Below are positions 7,791 through 14,779 of a stretch of 32,613 nt of DNA, in pieces (position 1 is the first letter of the stretch; each line of letters begins with the position of its first letter). The position numbers and the translations under genes are program-made. Source of the stretch: Lachnospiraceae bacterium (GTDB lineage Bacteria; Bacillota; Clostridia; Lachnospirales; Lachnospiraceae). Location: contig CAAEEI010000124.1 in assembly GCA_900754855.1 (NCBI GenBank), forward strand, positions 1-32,613, written 5' to 3'. The notes below the pieces were generated by a model. That model was given only the letters and a program-made list of their open reading frames with translations. It ran no database searches and had not been told where the DNA came from.

Positions 7791-8869
7791 TATCCCTGCA
7801 TCTCCTGTAATTTACTCAGCTTCGCTGCCTGATCTGCCGCGGTCAGGCTGTCAATAATTTCATCCAGATCTCCATTTAAAATATTTTCCAGTCGATGCAG
7901 CGTTAATTTGATACGGTGATCGGTCACGCGGCCCTGTGGAAAGTTATAGGTACGGATCTTTTCTGCACGGTCGCCGGTACCGATCTGACTTTTACGCAGC
8001 TCCGCTTCCGCATCGTGCGCCTTTGCACATTCCAGTTCATAAAGTCTTGCCCGCAGTACCTTGATGGCCTTGTCTTTATTTTTCAACTGAGATTTTTCAT
8101 CCTGACAGGAAATGACGATTCCTGTCGGAATATGGGTAAGACGTACCGCCGAGTCGGTCGTGTTGACGCACTGTCCGCCATTTCCTGAAGCTCGGAACAC
8201 ATCAAACCGGCAGTCATTCATATCCAACTGTACATCCACCTCTTCGGCCTCCGGCATAATGGCTACGGTGATCGTTGAAGTGTGGATACGTCCGCCGGAC
8301 TCTGTGGCAGGAATACGCTGCACACGGTGCACGCCGCTTTCATATTTTAAACGGGAATAGGCTCCCTGCCCATTGATCATAAAGGATACTTCCTTAAATC
8401 CCCCGATACCATTTTCATTGACGTCGATAAATTCCGTTTTCCAGCGTTTAGATTCTGCGTAGGATTTATACATACGATAGATTTCCGCAGCGAATAACGC
8501 CGCCTCATCCCCGCCGGCTCCGGCACGGATTTCCACGATAACGTTTTTATCATCGTTAGGATCTTTCGGCAGAAGAAGAATCTTGAGCTCATCTTCGCAT
8601 CTGGCTACAGCTGCCTTAGCTTCGGATAATTCTTCTTTTAACATCTCCCGCATTTCTTCGTCATTTTCCACTTCCAGCATTTCCACACTGTCTTCAATGG
8701 TCTGCTTTGCCTCTTTATATTCGTTGTATTTTTCCACGATCGGCGTCAGTTCATTTTGTTCCTTCATGAGATTTCTGAATCTTGCCTGATCATTGACAAC
8801 ATCCGGCTCACTGAGCTCTTCCATTACTTCTTCCAGTCTTTTGACCAGATCTTCCAGTCTGTCAAACAT
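7790..8869 (-). CDS. prfA: Peptide chain release factor 1
   Basis: 359 residues, the normal RF1 length. It recognises UAA/UAG stop codons and triggers peptidyl-tRNA hydrolysis in the ribosome. The tripeptide anticodon is PAT (187-189) in HRVQRIPATESGG, which identifies RF1 rather than RF2 (SPF). The catalytic GGQ is at 231-233 in RASGNGGQCVNTTDSAVR. Its glutamine is the substrate of PrmC, encoded just upstream. Start ATG 8869 has AAGGAGG six bases before it. The stop overlaps the hisC start by one base. Confidence 0.97.
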   Translation of the reverse strand: MFDRLEDLVKRLEEVMEELSEPDVVNDQARFRNLMKEQNELTPIVEKYNEYKEAKQTIEDSVEMLEVENDEEMREMLKEELSEAKAAVARCEDELKILLLPKDPNDDKNVIVEIRAGAGGDEAALFAAEIYRMYKSYAESKRWKTEFIDVNENGIGGFKEVSFMINGQGAYSRLKYESGVHRVQRIPATESGGRIHTSTITVAIMPEAEEVDVQLDMNDCRFDVFRASGNGGQCVNTTDSAVRLTHIPTGIVISCQDEKSQLKNKDKAIKVLRARLYELECAKAHDAEAELRKSQIGTGDRAEKIRTYNFPQGRVTDHRIKLTLHRLENILNGDLDEIIDSLTAADQAAKLSKLQEMQG

Positions 8870-8920
8870 GGCGTACCTCCTTATCCTTATGGTTAGATTA
8901 TGATGATTCTGTTCCTTTTG

Positions 8921-9766
8921 TTACTTTTTTCTTCCCACAGCGATCCTGTCCAGACCAGCCAGGTCTTTTCTGATCTCTGTCTCTACAAATCCTCCGTCAC
9001 GAAGCAGGGTCAGCAGATCTTCTCCCTGCTCCTGACCGATTTCAAACATCAGCCATCCGCCTGCATGCAGGTATTCTCCGGCCGCATTGATAATTTTCCG
9101 GTAGAAATACAGCCCGTCCGCAGCGCCGTCCAGCGCCATCCACGGTTCGTGCTCCTGCACCTCCGGCATCAGTTCCCCAATGACCGCCGTTGGAATATAA
9201 GGCGGGTTTGCGATAAGATAATCAAATTTTCCTTCTATTGAAGAAAAGAGATCTCCCTGTTTCAACAAAACCTCCGCACCAAGCGTCCGGGCATTTTCTT
9301 CGGCCACAGCCAGTGCGTCGGCAGACAGATCCGATAAAACCACTTCCGTTTCCGGACAAAGCAGCTTAATGCTGATGCCGATACATCCGCTGCCGGTACA
9401 AAGATCCAGAACCCGCAGCGGTTTTTCCTTTTTTTCCCGCTGAATCTGTGCCACGGCCAGTTCCACCAGACATTCGGTGTCCTGCCGGGGGATCAGCACT
9501 CTCTCGTCAACCTTAAAGGCATATCCCATAAAGGCGCAGGTTCCCATCAGGTATTGCAGCGGCACTCTTTTTTCTCTTTTGGCCAGCATTTCCTCCAGCC
9601 GCTTATATTGTTTTACAGGGACGTCCCGGTCAGGATCCATGAAAAACTCTCCCCGGTCCACACCCAGGATCCATTCCAGAAACACCCAGGATTCATAGTC
9701 AAAGTCTTCAATCCCTGCTTTTTTCAGCCTGTCTTTTATTTCCTCGCGGAGCTTCCGTCTTGTCAT
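8921..9766 (-). CDS. prmC: Release factor glutamine N5-methyltransferase
   Basis: 281-residue SAM-dependent enzyme that methylates the glutamine of the GGQ motif in RF1/RF2. An N-terminal helical domain (about 1-85) is followed by LIPRQDTE (91-98), the SAM loop DLCTGSGCIG (121-130), and the catalytic NPPY (187-190) that holds the glutamine amide. Its ATG overlaps the DUF1385 gene stop as ATGA, and prfA follows after 51 bases. The order DUF1385-prmC-prfA after rpmE is a common arrangement in Firmicutes, so enzyme and substrate are made together. Confidence 0.96.
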   Translation of the reverse strand: MTRRKLREEIKDRLKKAGIEDFDYESWVFLEWILGVDRGEFFMDPDRDVPVKQYKRLEEMLAKREKRVPLQYLMGTCAFMGYAFKVDERVLIPRQDTECLVELAVAQIQREKKEKPLRVLDLCTGSGCIGISIKLLCPETEVVLSDLSADALAVAEENARTLGAEVLLKQGDLFSSIEGKFDYLIANPPYIPTAVIGELMPEVQEHEPWMALDGAADGLYFYRKIINAAGEYLHAGGWLMFEIGQEQGEDLLTLLRDGGFVETEIRKDLAGLDRIAVGRKK

Positions 9767-10713
9767 TCCTGCTCATCCTCCAATTCCCCTCTTCGCATAG
9801 CGGCAAGATATTCTCTCCAGTCAAACACACCTTCCACCGAAGCGATGGCTACTTCCAGCATCTCTTCATCCGGTTCTCTTGTGGTCAGATATTGCAGACA
9901 CATGCCCGGTTTACTGAGGAAATTCACCACCGGCGAGTCGCTCTTTCCTGCCAGTCGGATAAATTCGTAGGAGATCCCGGCGATCAGTGGTACCAGCAAT
10001 ATCCGAAACAATAATTTTAAGGCAATCTGATCCACACGGATAAACAAAAAAACAATAATGCTGACGATCATCACGATCAGCATAAAACTGGTCCCGCAGC
10101 GTTTATGCAGACGGGAATATTTTTGAATATTTTCCGGAGTCAGGTCTTCTCCATGTTCCAGACAGTTAATGGTTTTATGCTCTGCCCCATGGTACATCAA
10201 TACCCTTCTGATGTCTTCCATTCTGGAGATCAGCGCCACATAAAGAAGAAAGATCCCTACACGGATCACTCCTTCGATCAGGGTGCGAACCGTATAAGAA
10301 GGAATCCAGCCTTTCAGCAGTCCGGAAAGAAAAAAAGGAAGAAGCATGAAAATTCCTACGGCCAACACCACGGAAAGAACCATGGTCAGTCCCATCAGGA
10401 CAGACTCCAGTTTATCCCCAAAAACCCGGGTGAGCATCTTTTCCATTTTTCCCGGTTCTCCTGTTTCCTCCTCATAAAAAGAGGACGACCAGGCCAGAGT
10501 TTTCATTCCCACATACAGGGATTCGCCAAAGGTAATGATTCCCCGGATAATCGGTATACGACAAAAGGTATATCTGCCGCCCAGATTTTCATATTTTCCT
10601 TTTTTTACCTGAATCTGATGATCCGGTTTGCGAACGGCTACGGCATACTGTTCATGATTTTTCATCATAATGCCTTCCATGACCGCCTGTCCGCCTATAC
10701 TTGTTTTCTTCAA
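9763..10713 (-). CDS. DUF1385 family membrane protein (YqhQ-like)
   Basis: About 316 residues starting KKTSIGGQAVMEGIMMKN, the hallmark N-terminus of DUF1385. Several membrane spans follow (the VLSVVLAVGIFMLLPFFLSG region, GVIRVGIFLLYVALI, and a hairpin around MLIVMIVSIIVFLFI), with a conserved MYHGAEHKTINCLE motif between them that could bind metal or a ligand. Start: GGAGG is six bases ahead of a TTG at 10713, whereas an ATG at 10719 is only one base from it; a further TTG at 10755 has a weaker GGAAAGG. I favour 10713. The stop overlaps prmC (ATGA). The 210-base gap to rpmE holds no gene. Function is unknown. Confidence 0.85.
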   Translation of the reverse strand: MKKTSIGGQAVMEGIMMKNHEQYAVAVRKPDHQIQVKKGKYENLGGRYTFCRIPIIRGIITFGESLYVGMKTLAWSSSFYEEETGEPGKMEKMLTRVFGDKLESVLMGLTMVLSVVLAVGIFMLLPFFLSGLLKGWIPSYTVRTLIEGVIRVGIFLLYVALISRMEDIRRVLMYHGAEHKTINCLEHGEDLTPENIQKYSRLHKRCGTSFMLIVMIVSIIVFLFIRVDQIALKLLFRILLVPLIAGISYEFIRLAGKSDSPVVNFLSKPGMCLQYLTTREPDEEMLEVAIASVEGVFDWREYLAAMRRGELEDEQE

Positions 10714-10923
10714 ACTCATTCCTCCATTCGCTCTGCTTTCCTGTCTCTTTGCCAACGACGGCCTTTCCGGAAAATATCCTTTCCGCCGCAGTGCGATTCT
10801 TGCGGAGCGTTGTTTGTCTGCCAGGATATATTTTTCCTGGGAAACGAGAAAGCGACGACGCTTAAATCACGATATATGCATCATGATACCAGCGCCGCCG
10901 CCTCTAAAAAAACCATATGGTTA

Positions 10924-11130
10924 TTAATTCTGAGTCATGCCATACTTACGATTGAACTTGTCAATACGTCCACGAGCCTTAGCAGCTTTCTGCTGTCCTG
11001 TGTAAAATGAATGACATTTAGAACAAATTTCTACATGGATATCATCTTTAGTAGAACCTGTAACAAATTCGTTGCCGCAGTTGCAGACAACTTTTGCCTG
11101 ATAATATTTTGGATGGATTCCTTCGCGCAT
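10924..11130 (-). CDS. rpmE: 50S ribosomal protein L31, zinc-binding type
   Basis: 68 residues beginning MREGIHPKYY. Cysteines C16, C18, C36 and C39 form the zinc site of the C+ type of L31, so a zinc-independent paralogue may exist elsewhere in the genome. The start at ATG 11130 is supported by AGAGGTG about six bases upstream; an in-frame GTG at 11139 falls inside that ribosome site. The gene has a strong promoter and a leader with a perfect inverted repeat, and heads the run rpmE - DUF1385 - prmC - prfA - hisC. Confidence 0.96.
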   Translation of the reverse strand: MREGIHPKYYQAKVVCNCGNEFVTGSTKDDIHVEICSKCHSFYTGQQKAAKARGRIDKFNRKYGMTQN

Positions 11131-11175
11131 CTTCTTCACCTCTTCTGATTTATATTCATCGTAAACTCATCTATT

Positions 11176-11193
11176 ATTGATGCAAGCATCAAT
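11176..11193 (-). promoter_or_regulatory. Inverted repeat in the rpmE leader (possible L31 autoregulatory hairpin)
   Basis: ATTGATGC (11176-11183) and GCATCAAT (11186-11193) form a perfect 8-bp inverted repeat with two central bases, inside the roughly 80-base untranslated leader of rpmE. L31 leader RNAs are described in several bacterial groups, so an autoregulatory structure is plausible; an operator for a repressor is the alternative. Confidence 0.5.
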
Positions 11194-11218
11194 TATCATC
11201 GTTTCAAACAGCTTTTTC

Positions 11219-11247
11219 ATTATAGCATAGCTATTATATAAACACAA
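11219..11247 (-). promoter_or_regulatory. Promoter of rpmE
   Basis: On the minus strand TTGTGT (11247-11242), 17 bases, then TATAAT (11224-11219). This gives transcription starting near 11212 and a leader of about 80 bases before the rpmE ATG. It lies just past the stop codon of the XRE regulator gene. Confidence 0.75.
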
Positions 11248-11256
11248 GAAAAATTT

Positions 11257-11646
11257 TCAGAAATATTTTTCTCCAAATGGATCTCCCTTTTGGTGATATT
11301 GCCCCATGGTTTCCTGTTTTTGCAGGCGAATCATCAAATCTGCAATGAGTTTCTGATCCCTCTTGCCCATGGAAGCATAGATTCCTTCCGGAAAACCGGT
11401 TTCCGGCCTTTCTTCTTCCGGCTTATGAAGATGAAACAGCCGGCTCTCCGATACGCCCAGCGCATGGGCAAGGAACGGAATGGCGTCACAGGGCGGTTTT
11501 CTCGTCCCCCTCTCCCATTTATAATAAGTATCTACCGACAGGCCATATCCCTCTTCATTCATCCGGTCTACGATTTTTACCACACTCAGCGTTTTATCTT
11601 TTTTGCGTATTTCTCTGAGATTTTCCCCAATATTCTCCCGAAACAC
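11257..11646 (-). CDS. XRE-family helix-turn-helix regulator, small
   Basis: 129 residues from a GTG at 11646, preceded by a very strong GGGGGAGGAG. The longer frame to 11718 would begin at about the predicted transcription start, so it is rejected. The N-terminal part (about 5-70) reads as a HTH_3/XRE fold: IGENLREIRKK, then VKIVDRMNEEG, YYKWERGTRKPP (recognition helix and following turn), and IPFLAHALGVS. The C-terminal 55 residues are charged, with no recognised sensor domain. The gene is divergent from an unknown 145-residue protein, which it may control; autoregulation is also possible. Confidence 0.75.
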   Translation of the reverse strand: MFRENIGENLREIRKKDKTLSVVKIVDRMNEEGYGLSVDTYYKWERGTRKPPCDAIPFLAHALGVSESRLFHLHKPEEERPETGFPEGIYASMGKRDQKLIADLMIRLQKQETMGQYHQKGDPFGEKYF

Positions 11647-11720
11647 TTCTCCTCCCCCTATTCTCCTGCCAGGCTGTCTAAAAAATCTTTCTTTTTTGGA
11701 CGGCCTGCACCTACTCAAAA

Positions 11721-11750
11721 ATTATAACATACGGTATCATTTTTAAATAG
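11721..11750 (-). promoter_or_regulatory. Promoter of the XRE regulator
   Basis: A perfect TATAAT on the minus strand (11726-11721) with an AT-rich upstream region; the -35 match is weak (CTATTT at an 18-base spacing, or TTTAAA at 15). Transcription would start near 11714, about 68 bases before the GTG start codon. Confidence 0.5.
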
Positions 11751-11820
11751 CATCTATCATACATACTTTTCCGACAAAAAAGTACTGAAATCAGACAGGT
11801 TTAGAAGGGAGTTTCACACT

Positions 11821-12258
11821 ATGCATTCTGATTTACTTTTGCCACATCTGCAAAAAGAAGTCATTGAAATCTATTTTGCTCTTTGTCAATATTTTATCGC
11901 CACAAAACATGAACCATCCGGGGAAGATCTGCTCCGGCTGTATTATTACAAGTCTCTTTTACTGACCGGCCCCACTCCCGGTCTTTCCACCCATACCAAA
12001 CTGGATCTGGAGATCATCGCTTCCACCAGGGATGTCAAACACCAACTGCTGCATACCTATCCTCCGGAACTGATCGTCCGCATCATCGACTCTGGTATCC
12101 ACGTATTTTTTGACAAAATGGAACGGTATGCCGCCATCGACGTCCGCCTGCGCAGCCTGCCCGGGCTTTATGCTTTTTTTACCTCCATGTCTCCGGTAAT
12201 CACAGAAAAACTGAAAAAGACCGTTCAACAGGAATTTTCCTGCATCAATGACGTTTAA
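11821..12258 (+). CDS. Hypothetical protein, 145 residues
   Basis: I do not recognise this protein. It starts MHSDLLLPHLQKEVIEIYFALCQ at an ATG with AGAAGGGAG about nine bases upstream, has no signal peptide or clear membrane span, and looks mainly alpha-helical (long amphipathic stretches such as PPELIVRIIDSGIHVFFDKM and KLKKTVQQEF). Codon use resembles its neighbours, and the ribosome site and lack of overlap on the same strand support a real gene. It is divergent from the XRE regulator and its last 14 bases overlap the 3' end of the convergent CpXC gene. Confidence 0.62.
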   Translation: MHSDLLLPHLQKEVIEIYFALCQYFIATKHEPSGEDLLRLYYYKSLLLTGPTPGLSTHTKLDLEIIASTRDVKHQLLHTYPPELIVRIIDSGIHVFFDKMERYAAIDVRLRSLPGLYAFFTSMSPVITEKLKKTVQQEFSCINDV

Positions 12259-12886
12259 AAAAGATTTTTCCCGCCCATTCCATGTCGACTTTCATAAAGT
12301 CATCCGTGGAATGTGCCCGGATTGCCTTCTCGTAGTCCTTTTGGGTTTGCTGATACAGTTCCCGGTTCAGCGGAAGGCGTCCCACGCCTTTTTTTTCAAA
12401 AAATACCAGGAAGCCCGGAACGTCCCCATAAGAATCAAAGAGGATGTTCATCAGGGTATCGTTTTCCATCTCTCTGTCCAATTGACGCAGATACTGGATT
12501 TTCACCAACTCGATCACCCGGTCATCCAGTTGACTGTCTGCAATCAGAATTTTTTCTTTAAAATCATTGATATTGTCCACCACTCGGCGTGTCATCTCTT
12601 TTTTTCCCTGCCATCTCTTCATTTCTTCCGTAGTTTCTCCCTCCGGAGATAAACAGACCACCAGTTTTTTCCTGCTGTCCACATAACAGCTGTCATAGGT
12701 GAGCGGAGCGCTCATGGCGCATTCCTCACAGTGAAAAAAGAAAATTTTATTCTGCAGGATTGCTTCTTTCAATGCCGGTTTTTCCGTCGCATTGATGCGG
12801 GAATATTTTTTCATTTTATGTTTATGTCCACATTTGGGACAGGCCAATTCTTCCACCTGATAAAGGGTTGCTGTTTCTTTACTCAT
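12245..12886 (-). CDS. CpXC domain protein
   Basis: 213 residues. The N-terminus has CPKC (C16, C19) and a second pair HCEEC (C53, C56), matching the CpXC family (PF14353), presumed to bind zinc. The remainder is charged and helical with no catalytic motif that I can see. Start ATG 12886 follows GGGAGGTTAGGAAAAG. The family occurs in many Firmicutes and has no assigned function. Its end overlaps the convergent 145-residue gene by 14 bases, so the two transcripts are antisense at their tails. It is divergent from bioY across a 157-base gap. Confidence 0.8.
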   Translation of the reverse strand: MSKETATLYQVEELACPKCGHKHKMKKYSRINATEKPALKEAILQNKIFFFHCEECAMSAPLTYDSCYVDSRKKLVVCLSPEGETTEEMKRWQGKKEMTRRVVDNINDFKEKILIADSQLDDRVIELVKIQYLRQLDREMENDTLMNILFDSYGDVPGFLVFFEKKGVGRLPLNRELYQQTQKDYEKAIRAHSTDDFMKVDMEWAGKIFFKRH

Positions 12887-12920
12887 CTTTTCCTAACCTC
12901 CCTGAACACGCCTTCGTTTT

Positions 12921-12957
12921 AATTGTTAACCATTTTTATTAATTTTGGTTGACAATT
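12921..12957 (+). promoter_or_regulatory. BirA (biotin repressor) operator
   Basis: AATTGTTAACC (12921-12931) and GGTTGACAATT (12947-12957) are inverted arms with one mismatch, separated by 15 bases. This matches the Firmicutes BirA box (TGTTAAC - about 15 - GTTAACA). The right arm covers the -35 hexamer of the bioY promoter, so biotin-loaded BirA should block initiation. Confidence 0.88.
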
Positions 12958-12978
12958 CTCCCGGGTGTTTTATATAAT
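12949..12978 (+). promoter_or_regulatory. Promoter of bioY
   Basis: TTGACA (12949-12954), 18 bases, TATAAT (12973-12978): both hexamers are consensus. The start would be near 12985, leaving a leader of about 59 bases. The -35 lies inside the BirA operator. Confidence 0.82.
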
Positions 12979-13043
12979 ACTTATTGCATTATCATACAAC
13001 CTTATAAAAAAATACGCAAACACTTTCAGGAAAGGAAATCATC

Positions 13044-13607
13044 ATGAAACATTCTTCTGCCTCTTCGCAACCGTCTTTTACCACAAAACAGATGACCACC
13101 ACTGCCATTATGACAGCGATTCTCTGTATCCTCGGACCACTCTCGGTACCCATCCCCATCAGCCCCGTTCCCCTTACGCTCACGAATCTGGTCATTTGTT
13201 TTTCCACCTGTATCCTCGGCTGGAAACTGGGCACCATCAGCTATCTGCTCTATCTTTTCATCGGACTAATCGGTTTTCCGGTGTTTTCTTCCTTTGGTTC
13301 CGGCTTTGGCAAATTATTCGGCCCCACCGGAGGATACCTTCTGGGATTTATTCCGCTGGCCATCATCAGCGGGCTCGCTTTTGAACAATGTTCCCGGAAA
13401 CTTCCTCTTTTTCTTCTTCTGGTCCTCGGCGCGCTGATCAACTATGCTCTGGGAACTTTATGGCTCAGTATACAGGCCAATCTTACTTTCATGCAGGCGC
13501 TCTGGGCGGGAGTGATCCCTTATCTTCCCGGAGATCTCCTTAAAACGATCCTCGCCCTTATCCTTGCGCCGGCTCTGAAAAAACGGCTTTTGCCTGCATT
13601 TGTCTGA
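13044..13607 (+). CDS. bioY: BioY family biotin transporter (ECF S component)
   Basis: 187-residue integral membrane protein with about six hydrophobic spans. The family signature segment GPTGGYLLGF lies near residues 94-103, and SVPIPISPVPLTLTNL near the N-terminus is also typical. It is the substrate-binding component for biotin uptake; in Firmicutes it usually shares the EcfAA'T energising module encoded elsewhere, and none is present here. Start ATG 13044 follows AGGAAAGGAAA. The BirA operator upstream independently supports biotin as substrate. The cell probably depends on imported biotin, though biosynthesis genes elsewhere cannot be excluded. Confidence 0.95.
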   Translation: MKHSSASSQPSFTTKQMTTTAIMTAILCILGPLSVPIPISPVPLTLTNLVICFSTCILGWKLGTISYLLYLFIGLIGFPVFSSFGSGFGKLFGPTGGYLLGFIPLAIISGLAFEQCSRKLPLFLLLVLGALINYALGTLWLSIQANLTFMQALWAGVIPYLPGDLLKTILALILAPALKKRLLPAFV

Positions 13608-13628
13608 TTCTTCTATTTATGCTATACT
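13600..13628 (+). promoter_or_regulatory. Candidate promoter of the CDF-type transporter
   Basis: TTGTCT (13600-13605), 17 bases, TATACT (13623-13628), overlapping the end of bioY. Transcription from here would start near 13635 and give a roughly 70-base leader that contains the 12-bp hairpin at 13657-13694. Confidence 0.5.
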
Positions 13629-13656
13629 GAAATTTATTATATTTCAGAAAGGATAA

Positions 13657-13694
13657 ATTCTTCCCCTGCAACCTGCAGGCAACAGGGGAAGAAT
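13657..13694 (+). promoter_or_regulatory. Leader hairpin that encloses the ribosome site of the CDF transporter
   Basis: ATTCTTCCCCTG (13657-13668) and CAGGGGAAGAAT (13683-13694) are a perfect 12-bp stem with a 14-base loop that itself contains the palindrome CCTGCAGG. The ATG at 13704 lies nine bases further on. The only purine-rich ribosome-site candidate, AGGGGAAG, is inside the right arm, and there is no T-tract, so this is unlikely to be a terminator. A second repeat, CTGAAAT/ATTTCAG, sits at 13627-13647. Confidence 0.65.
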
Positions 13695-13703
13695 ACGATA
13701 ATT

Positions 13704-14669
13704 ATGCGTGCAGGAAAAAAAGCTTCCAAAAAAGAAAAAAGTGCAATGTCTGTATCCGTCTATGGTAATCTGTTTTTTGTTATTGTCGAACTGATCATGT
13801 CTTTTGTCACAGATTCTCAGGCGGTTCTTCTTGATGCGGTTTATGACGGAATCGAGTTTTTAATGCTTCTTCCGTCCATTTTTCTCATTCCTCTTCTCTA
13901 TCAGCCAAGCAATGAAAAATATCCTTTTGGTCATATGCAGATGGAAACCATCTTTTTAGTCATCAAGGGCATTACCATGACCACGGTGACCATCGGTCTT
14001 ATTGCCAACAGTATCCAGATTCTTATCCACGGCGGCCGTACTCTTGATTTCGGCATGGTTGCCTGGTTCGAGTTATTTGCCTGCATCCTTGGTATTTTTG
14101 TCACAATGTATCTGAAGAAAAAGAATAAACAAATCAGTTCTCCGATCATTACGCTGGAAATGGAAGGATGGAAAATTGACAGCATCATCTCCTTTGGTAT
14201 GACCGCCGCCTTTTTGCTTCCTCTCCTCATTCCTTTTCCATGGTTTCAACGTCTGGTTCCTTATCTTGACTCCATGATCACCATCGTTTTATCCATGGTA
14301 ATGATTCCTGTTCCCATTAAAACCGTCGTCACCGGCATCCGGGATCTTCTCCTGATTTCTCCCGAAGAGGAAACGGTACAGGACATTAAAGGTCTGGTAG
14401 AACCAATTATCCGGGAAAGTAACTGTTCGGACCTTTATTTTGAAATCGTCCGTACCGGACGAAAATTATGGATCAGCGCCTACATCACTCTGGATAAAGA
14501 CGAGTTATCCGTGCGAAAGTTCAAGATGCTTCAGGCCCGCTGCATCGCCGCCCTCACCCGCCATTACACCGACTTTTATTTCGAACTTCTCCCGGAAATC
14601 GAATTTAATCTTGAGGAAATTGAAAAAATTGCCGCCCATTCTTCTTCCGTTTCCGATTCACTTTCCTGA
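13704..14669 (+). CDS. Cation diffusion facilitator (CDF) family transporter, atypical metal site
   Basis: 321 residues: about six membrane spans (roughly 18-215) and a cytoplasmic C-terminal ferredoxin-like domain (about 225-315, with EETVQDIKGLVEPII). CDF proteins export divalent metal ions by proton exchange. D44 and D48 in LLDAVYDG give the usual TM2 pair, and YPFGHMQMET (73-82) is the typical loop. In TM5 the expected HXXXD reads GWKID, so D159 is kept but the histidine is G155; E152 or E154 might compensate. The start is ambiguous because the ribosome site is in a hairpin; an internal ATG at residue 15 has no better site. The metal is unknown. Confidence 0.83.
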   Translation: MRAGKKASKKEKSAMSVSVYGNLFFVIVELIMSFVTDSQAVLLDAVYDGIEFLMLLPSIFLIPLLYQPSNEKYPFGHMQMETIFLVIKGITMTTVTIGLIANSIQILIHGGRTLDFGMVAWFELFACILGIFVTMYLKKKNKQISSPIITLEMEGWKIDSIISFGMTAAFLLPLLIPFPWFQRLVPYLDSMITIVLSMVMIPVPIKTVVTGIRDLLLISPEEETVQDIKGLVEPIIRESNCSDLYFEIVRTGRKLWISAYITLDKDELSVRKFKMLQARCIAALTRHYTDFYFELLPEIEFNLEEIEKIAAHSSSVSDSLS

Positions 14670-14698
14670 TTTCCCTTTTTTTACAAAAAAAGAGAAAT
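14669..14698. repeat. A/T-rich inverted repeat after the CDF gene
   Basis: ATTTCCCTTTTTTT (14669-14682) and AAAAAAAGAGAAAT (14685-14698) pair over 14 positions with one mismatch and a two-base loop. It begins at the CDF stop codon. It is too weak in GC and lacks a following T-tract to call a terminator with confidence, but may help end the transcript. Confidence 0.4.
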
Positions 14699-14721
14699 GA
14701 CTGTTAAAAGATTATCTTTTC

Positions 14722-14750
14722 TTTTCATTTGAAACCCTTCATGTTATGAT
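14722..14750 (+). promoter_or_regulatory. Candidate promoter of the hydrogenase operon
   Basis: TTTTCA (14722-14727), 17 bases, TATGAT (14745-14750). The -10 is good and the -35 weak. The predicted start is near 14757, just ahead of the ribosome site GAGGGGG, giving a very short leader. Confidence 0.4.
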
Positions 14751-14779
14751 TACTAATATTAAATTGAGGGGGAAAAAAC

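Noticed and set aside
10911..10922. Palindrome AACCATATGGTT after rpmE, followed on the minus strand by a T run
   Set aside because: A four-base stem around ATAT is too weak to call a terminator.
14480..14779. Possible leader riboswitch ahead of the hydrogenase operon
   Set aside because: The predicted leader is only about 20 bases, too short for an aptamer; the A/T-rich repeat is better linked to the end of the CDF gene.
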